Assembly (NCBI GenBank): GCA_012519365.1
Contig: JAAYQH010000508.1
Location: 1 to 8,776, forward strand
Length of the DNA: 8,776 nt
DNA from: Planctomycetota bacterium
Lineage (GTDB): Bacteria; Planctomycetota; Phycisphaerae; Sedimentisphaerales; Anaerohalosphaeraceae
Direction of reading: 5' to 3'
The translations under genes were made by a program, and so were the position numbers. Below the pieces are notes generated by a model. The model did not search any database. It saw nothing but the letters and a program-made list of their open reading frames with translations, and was not told the origin of the DNA. Numbering within the stretch: the stretch's first letter is position 1; every line of letters begins with the position of its first letter. This document shows positions 5,557-8,776 of the stretch, in pieces.

Positions 5557-5826
5557 ATGGACGTGGATTTGGTTCTTTATCTGGGTCGGCATACGATGGA
5601 AACGGCGTTGCTGCTGTCGGCGCCGATTCTGGTGGTCTGTATTTTTACCGGTATCGTGATTTCGCTGTTTCAGACGGTTACCTCGATTCGCGATATGTCG
5701 CTGACGATCGCGCCGAAACTAATCGCCGTGGGCATTACGGCACTGCTGTTTGGCAACTGGATGCTGCAGGTGTTGATGAAATTTACCACCGAGATCTTCA
5801 GCCGGATTCAGGGCTACGGGATGTGA
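5557..5826 (+). CDS. fliQ: Flagellar export gate protein FliQ
   Basis: 89 aa, the exact usual FliQ length. Start ATG 5557 is chosen over an in-frame TTG at 5542 because GATAGGG (5544-5550) lies 6 nt upstream and the resulting N terminus aligns with the family. Two hydrophobic helices form the hairpin that packs around FliP in the export gate: about 16-40 (ALLLSAPILVVCIFTGIVISLF) and about 52-75 (APKLIAVGITALLFGNWML). Between them the conserved QTVTSIRDMSLTIAPKL (39-55) replaces the more common QT.TQI.E.TL.F.PK; it differs in detail but keeps the pattern. It lies in the standard fliP-fliQ-fliR order with 57 nt to the fliR start. No sign of damage. Confidence 0.96.
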   Translation: MDVDLVLYLGRHTMETALLLSAPILVVCIFTGIVISLFQTVTSIRDMSLTIAPKLIAVGITALLFGNWMLQVLMKFTTEIFSRIQGYGM

Positions 5827-5884
5827 GGGTCAGCGGCAAAGGAGGGGCAGGGTTTTAAGGAGTCGAGTGGACTGATGGGGTTTT

Positions 5885-6637
5885 ATGGATATAGCGGCTG
5901 GGAATATCTTTGGGTTTATGCTCATTGTGACGCGGATCGGGGCGTTTTTTGCTACGGCCCCGCTGTTTAGTTGGCAAACAATCCCCGTTCGCAGCAAGAT
6001 TACCATCGCCCTGATTTTGGCGGGTTTTTTTGCCGCGATTACTCCCTATCCGCCCCCCTCGGCGACGATTCATCCGATTGAGGCGTTTTTATTTCTGTTC
6101 GACGAGACGGTCTATGGGCTGGCCGTCGGGCTTGTCGCCTACAGTTTGCTGGCGGTCATTCGCGTGGCCGGCGGCATCATTGAACAGCAGATGGGCTTGA
6201 CCATGGCCAATGTGATGGATCCATTTCTGGGCGAGGAAAGCTGCCCTATCGGTACTCTTCTCGAGATTATTTTCGTGTTGATGCTGTTTGCAACCGAAGG
6301 GCACCATCTGCTGCTGCACATTCTCAGTCGCACGTTTGAAGGCTATCAGCCGGGCGCGATTCCCACGATCGAGGCCCTGGTCGGCAGTGTACTGAAAGCC
6401 GGTTCGGCGATGATGATGCTGGCGTTGCAGTTGGCCGCACCGATTTTGGCGACGTTTTTGCTGCTGGTGGTGGTGCTGGCGTTTATGGCGCGTGTGGCCC
6501 CGGAGGCGAACGTGCTGTTTTTGAGTCTGCCGCTGCGATGCGGACTGGGATTGTTGATGGTCGGGATTTTTATGCCGTTTCTGGCGGCCTATCTGAAACA
6601 GTTTACGCTGTGGCTAAATCAACTGATTCCTCTTTAA
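5885..6637 (+). CDS. fliR: Flagellar export gate protein FliR
   Basis: 250 aa, a typical FliR length. The protein is largely hydrophobic with about six membrane segments. It completes the FliP5Q4R1 helical gate, which has one FliR, whose fold resembles a FliP-FliQ fusion. Features: RIGAFFATAPLFSWQTIPVRSKI near 17-39, GLAVGLVAYSLLAVIRVAGGIIEQQMGL (about 78-105), DPFLG..SCPIG (about 112-123) and the Pro/Leu-rich C-terminal TM LPLRCGLGLLMVGIFMPFL. ATG 5885 is the first possible start, since TGA lies in this frame at 5873-5875. GGGG at 5877-5880 is only 4 nt away, and the stronger AAGGAG (5857-5862) is 22 nt upstream, so initiation signals are not ideal. It is followed by flhB after 38 nt. Confidence 0.95.
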   Translation: MDIAAGNIFGFMLIVTRIGAFFATAPLFSWQTIPVRSKITIALILAGFFAAITPYPPPSATIHPIEAFLFLFDETVYGLAVGLVAYSLLAVIRVAGGIIEQQMGLTMANVMDPFLGEESCPIGTLLEIIFVLMLFATEGHHLLLHILSRTFEGYQPGAIPTIEALVGSVLKAGSAMMMLALQLAAPILATFLLLVVVLAFMARVAPEANVLFLSLPLRCGLGLLMVGIFMPFLAAYLKQFTLWLNQLIPL

Positions 6638-6675
6638 GCAAACACCATTGCAGCGGCCGCATTGGATAGCCAATT

Positions 6676-7734
6676 ATGGACAGTGCACAAAACAAAACCG
6701 AACAACCCACTCAGCATCGGTTGAAAAAGGCCCGTGAACAGGGGCAGACACCGCAAAGCCAGGAGATGCTCTCGGCGGTGACCCTGGGCACGCTGGTCGG
6801 GGCGACGGCGCTGCTGGGGCCGTGGTTCACCGAATGGTGCAAGAAGCGGATTTGCGCCGGATTAACGGCGGACACCTCGGTGATGGACAACAGCGAGGTG
6901 TTTACGGCGTATATGGGACAACAAATTATCGATACCCTGCTGGTGTTGCTGCCGTTTGTGGGGGTGCTTTTTGCCGCCGGGGTTGGGGTGAGTCTGGCGA
7001 TTTCCGGATTGCAATACAGCCCCAAGGCGCTGGAATGGAAGCTGGACAAACTCAATCCCGCCAAGGGGCTGAAGGAATTGTTTTCGACCGAGTCGCTGGT
7101 AAAATTGGTACTGTCTGTGCTTAAATTGGTATTTATCGGCGTGCTGGTCTGGTTTTATCTGAAAGATCGGCTGGATGTACTTGCAACGTTTCAGTGGGTT
7201 CATGTGGATCGAATGCTTGGTGCTATCGGCGGGTTGATCCTGGGTGCGTCGGTTCGGATTTGTGTGGGGATGTTGGTGATCGGGGCGGTGGATTTGTTCT
7301 ATCACAAATGGAAATATATTGAAAATCTCAAAATGACCAAGCAGGAAGTCCGCGATGAACACCGCGACACCGAAGGGGCGCCAGAGGTTAAGTCACGAAT
7401 TCGCCGAAAGCAGTATGAAGCAGCGATGCGGCGGATGCTTCAGGACGTCCCCAAGGCCGATGTGGTGCTGGTTAACCCGACGCATGTGGCCGTCGCCCTG
7501 CGGTATGATTCGACGAAGATGCGGGCGCCGGTGGTGGTGGCTAAAGGCGGCGATCATATGTGCGAGAAAATCAAGGACATCGCCCGTTCGTACGGCGTGC
7601 CGATTATTCGTCGGCCGTCGCTGGCCCGCGAGTTGTTCGCGACGGTCAAACTCGGAAAGCCCATTCCCGATACCCTTTTCGTGGCCGTGGCCGAGGTATT
7701 GGCGCTGGTCTATCGCCTGCGCAAAAGCAGATAA
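6676..7734 (+). CDS. flhB: Flagellar export switch protein FlhB
   Basis: 352 aa, full family length. FlhB wraps the export gate and switches substrate class from rod/hook to filament after self-cleavage. The N-terminal cytoplasmic helix has NKTEQPTQHRLKKAREQGQT (6-25), the family signature. Four TM regions lie at about 31-51, 86-112, 142-162 and 181-207. The linker MTKQEVRDEHRDTEGAPEVK (220-239) leads to the cytoplasmic domain, where N267-P268-T269-H270 is the autocleavage site (Asn-Pro bond), followed by VAVALRYD. The C-terminal IRRPSLARELF and a basic end complete the domain. The ribosome binding site is weak (GGAT at 6664-6667, 8-nt spacer). flhA, often the next gene, is absent; a kinase gene converges 7 nt beyond the stop. 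Confidence 0.97.
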   Translation: MDSAQNKTEQPTQHRLKKAREQGQTPQSQEMLSAVTLGTLVGATALLGPWFTEWCKKRICAGLTADTSVMDNSEVFTAYMGQQIIDTLLVLLPFVGVLFAAGVGVSLAISGLQYSPKALEWKLDKLNPAKGLKELFSTESLVKLVLSVLKLVFIGVLVWFYLKDRLDVLATFQWVHVDRMLGAIGGLILGASVRICVGMLVIGAVDLFYHKWKYIENLKMTKQEVRDEHRDTEGAPEVKSRIRRKQYEAAMRRMLQDVPKADVVLVNPTHVAVALRYDSTKMRAPVVVAKGGDHMCEKIKDIARSYGVPIIRRPSLARELFATVKLGKPIPDTLFVAVAEVLALVYRLRKSR

Positions 7735-7741
7735 CTCCCGT

Positions 7742-8776
7742 TCAGGCCGACGGAGTCAGCGGCAAGGTGACCACAAATACTGTTCCTGCCTGTCGGCTGG
7801 ATTGGACGTGGATACGGCCGTGATGAAGTTCGGTGATCTTCTGGGCAATTGCCAGCCCGAGGCCGGTGCCGCCGGAGTGACGGTCCCGGGCCTTTTGCAC
7901 GCGGTAAAATCGATTAAACAAAAGCCGGCAATCTGTTTCGCTGATAGAGCCGCCCTCATCATGGACAGCTATCGAGACCGCCGATTCGGACAGGGTCATA
8001 GTGACGGTGATGGGGGTTTGCGGCGGGGCATATTTAACGGCGTTGTCCATCAGGTTCATCATTAATTGATTGATTTGCGAAGGTTCGCCCAGGATGCGGG
8101 CGCTGCATAGTGTCTGTCTGAAGGTCTGTCCCTTTTTCTCGGCCAGCGGTTTATAAAAGTTGATGACGTTCTCAATCACCGGCTGCACGTCGAAAACCTC
8201 TTGATCCTCGGCCATGCCGATATTCTCAAGTCGGGACAGATCCAGCAATTGAGTGACAAGATGACTGAGGCGGTCAATATCGTCGAGAGCTTCGCTGATG
8301 CTTTGCTCGTAAAATTCAGCGGAGCGTTTTTGCGATTGGGCAAGCTGCAGGGTACTTTTTATCAGTGCGATGGGCGTTTTAAGCTCGTGTGCGGCATCAG
8401 CGGTAAAGCGTTTCTGTTCCTCGATGGCTTCCGACAGGCGATGAAGCATGGCCTGCCATGAGGTAACAAACGGCGTCAACTCGGCCGGCAGCGAGGTGTG
8501 CTCAGGTTTGATGTTGGCAAGGTTATCATGTGAAATTCGGCTCATTTGCTCGGCCAATTCATTGACCGGTCGCAGGCCCCATCTGAGGAACTGCTCGGTC
8601 AGTCCGAACCCCGCCCATACGAGGAGGATGCCGGCAATGACCAGCACGCGGACAAACTCGGCGGTTTCGTGGTATGCGTTTTGGCTCTTGACCGCAATCA
8701 GAACATTTAACGAGAAGGTTTTGGGAATCTGTTCGTGTTCGTTCTGATAGACTGCCCAGATGACCCGATACGGCTC
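7742..8776 (-). CDS. HAMP-domain sensor histidine kinase, C-terminal part (5' end outside window)
   Basis: The frame is open on the - strand from the stop (complement of 7742-7744) to the window edge, giving 344 codons without an N terminus; GTG 8645-8647 is internal. Numbering from the edge: the end of an extracytoplasmic sensor region (1-43), a TM (about 44-63), a HAMP linker (about 66-112, GLRPVNELAEQM), the phosphoacceptor helix FTADAAHELKTP with H130, an N-box NLMDNAVKYAP (N245), a G1 box DEGGS (273-277, where the second glycine of DxGxG is Ser), an F-box LFNRFYR and a G2 box GGTGLGLAIAQ (302-312). This is the EnvZ/OmpR-partner type, resembling QseC/TctE or metal-sensing kinases. The signal cannot be told from this part. 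A response regulator would be expected upstream of it, beyond the right edge. No link to flagella is shown apart from position. Confidence 0.93.
   Translation of the reverse strand, partial: EPYRVIWAVYQNEHEQIPKTFSLNVLIAVKSQNAYHETAEFVRVLVIAGILLVWAGFGLTEQFLRWGLRPVNELAEQMSRISHDNLANIKPEHTSLPAELTPFVTSWQAMLHRLSEAIEEQKRFTADAAHELKTPIALIKSTLQLAQSQKRSAEFYEQSISEALDDIDRLSHLVTQLLDLSRLENIGMAEDQEVFDVQPVIENVINFYKPLAEKKGQTFRQTLCSARILGEPSQINQLMMNLMDNAVKYAPPQTPITVTMTLSESAVSIAVHDEGGSISETDCRLLFNRFYRVQKARDRHSGGTGLGLAIAQKITELHHGRIHVQSSRQAGTVFVVTLPLTPSA

Noticed and set aside
5875..5970. 31-codon frame starting at ATG 5875 behind the strong AAGGAG at 5857-5862
   Set aside because: It overlaps fliR in another frame, has no conserved character I can see, and the spacer of 12 nt is long. 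It might act in translational coupling, but nothing in the sequence shows that.
7355..8065. 236-codon + strand frame across the end of flhB and into the kinase
   Set aside because: It is out of frame with flhB and antisense to the kinase; its composition (many Arg, Trp, Cys) is that of a GC-driven shadow frame.

Overview
This window is a bacterial flagellar gene cluster of about 7.7 kb on the + strand, followed by a convergent sensor kinase on the - strand that runs off the right edge. DNA is GC-rich. UGA, UAA and UAG are all used as ordinary stops, and purine-rich ribosome binding sites are common. A Gram-negative, flagellated bacterium is implied (secreted FliP, peptidoglycan-anchored stator proteins). 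From general resemblance of the MotE/YlxF-like, MotB and FliO proteins I suspect Planctomycetota, perhaps Phycisphaerae, but that is recall and not something the window proves.

Region 1 (1-3944): the 3' end of fliI (export ATPase), fliJ (export chaperone/stalk), a YlxF/MotE-like coiled-coil gene split by an in-frame UGA, motA, and two different motB-type genes in tandem. Spacing is tight (12-nt and 4-nt gaps, 1-nt and 4-nt overlaps), so this looks like one transcription unit coding for export energising plus the torque-generating stator.

Region 2 (3945-4192): a 248-nt intergenic stretch. It has a GC-rich palindrome followed by a T-rich run (terminator-like), then a close match to a sigma-54 (-24/-12) promoter, then a good ribosome binding site for fliO. 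This suggests that a second transcription unit starts here.

Region 3 (4193-7734): fliO, fliP, fliQ, fliR, flhB, the membrane core of the flagellar type III export gate in the conserved order. flhA is not in the window.

Region 4 (7735-8776): a 7-nt gap and then the 3' end of an oppositely oriented HAMP-type histidine kinase, which marks the right boundary of the flagellar cluster.

Most of the content is conventional. The points that merit attention are the nonsense-split MotE-like gene, the one-MotA/two-MotB stator set placed inside the export-gene cluster, and the sigma-54 promoter candidate. I saw no mobile element, CRISPR array, tRNA or rRNA.
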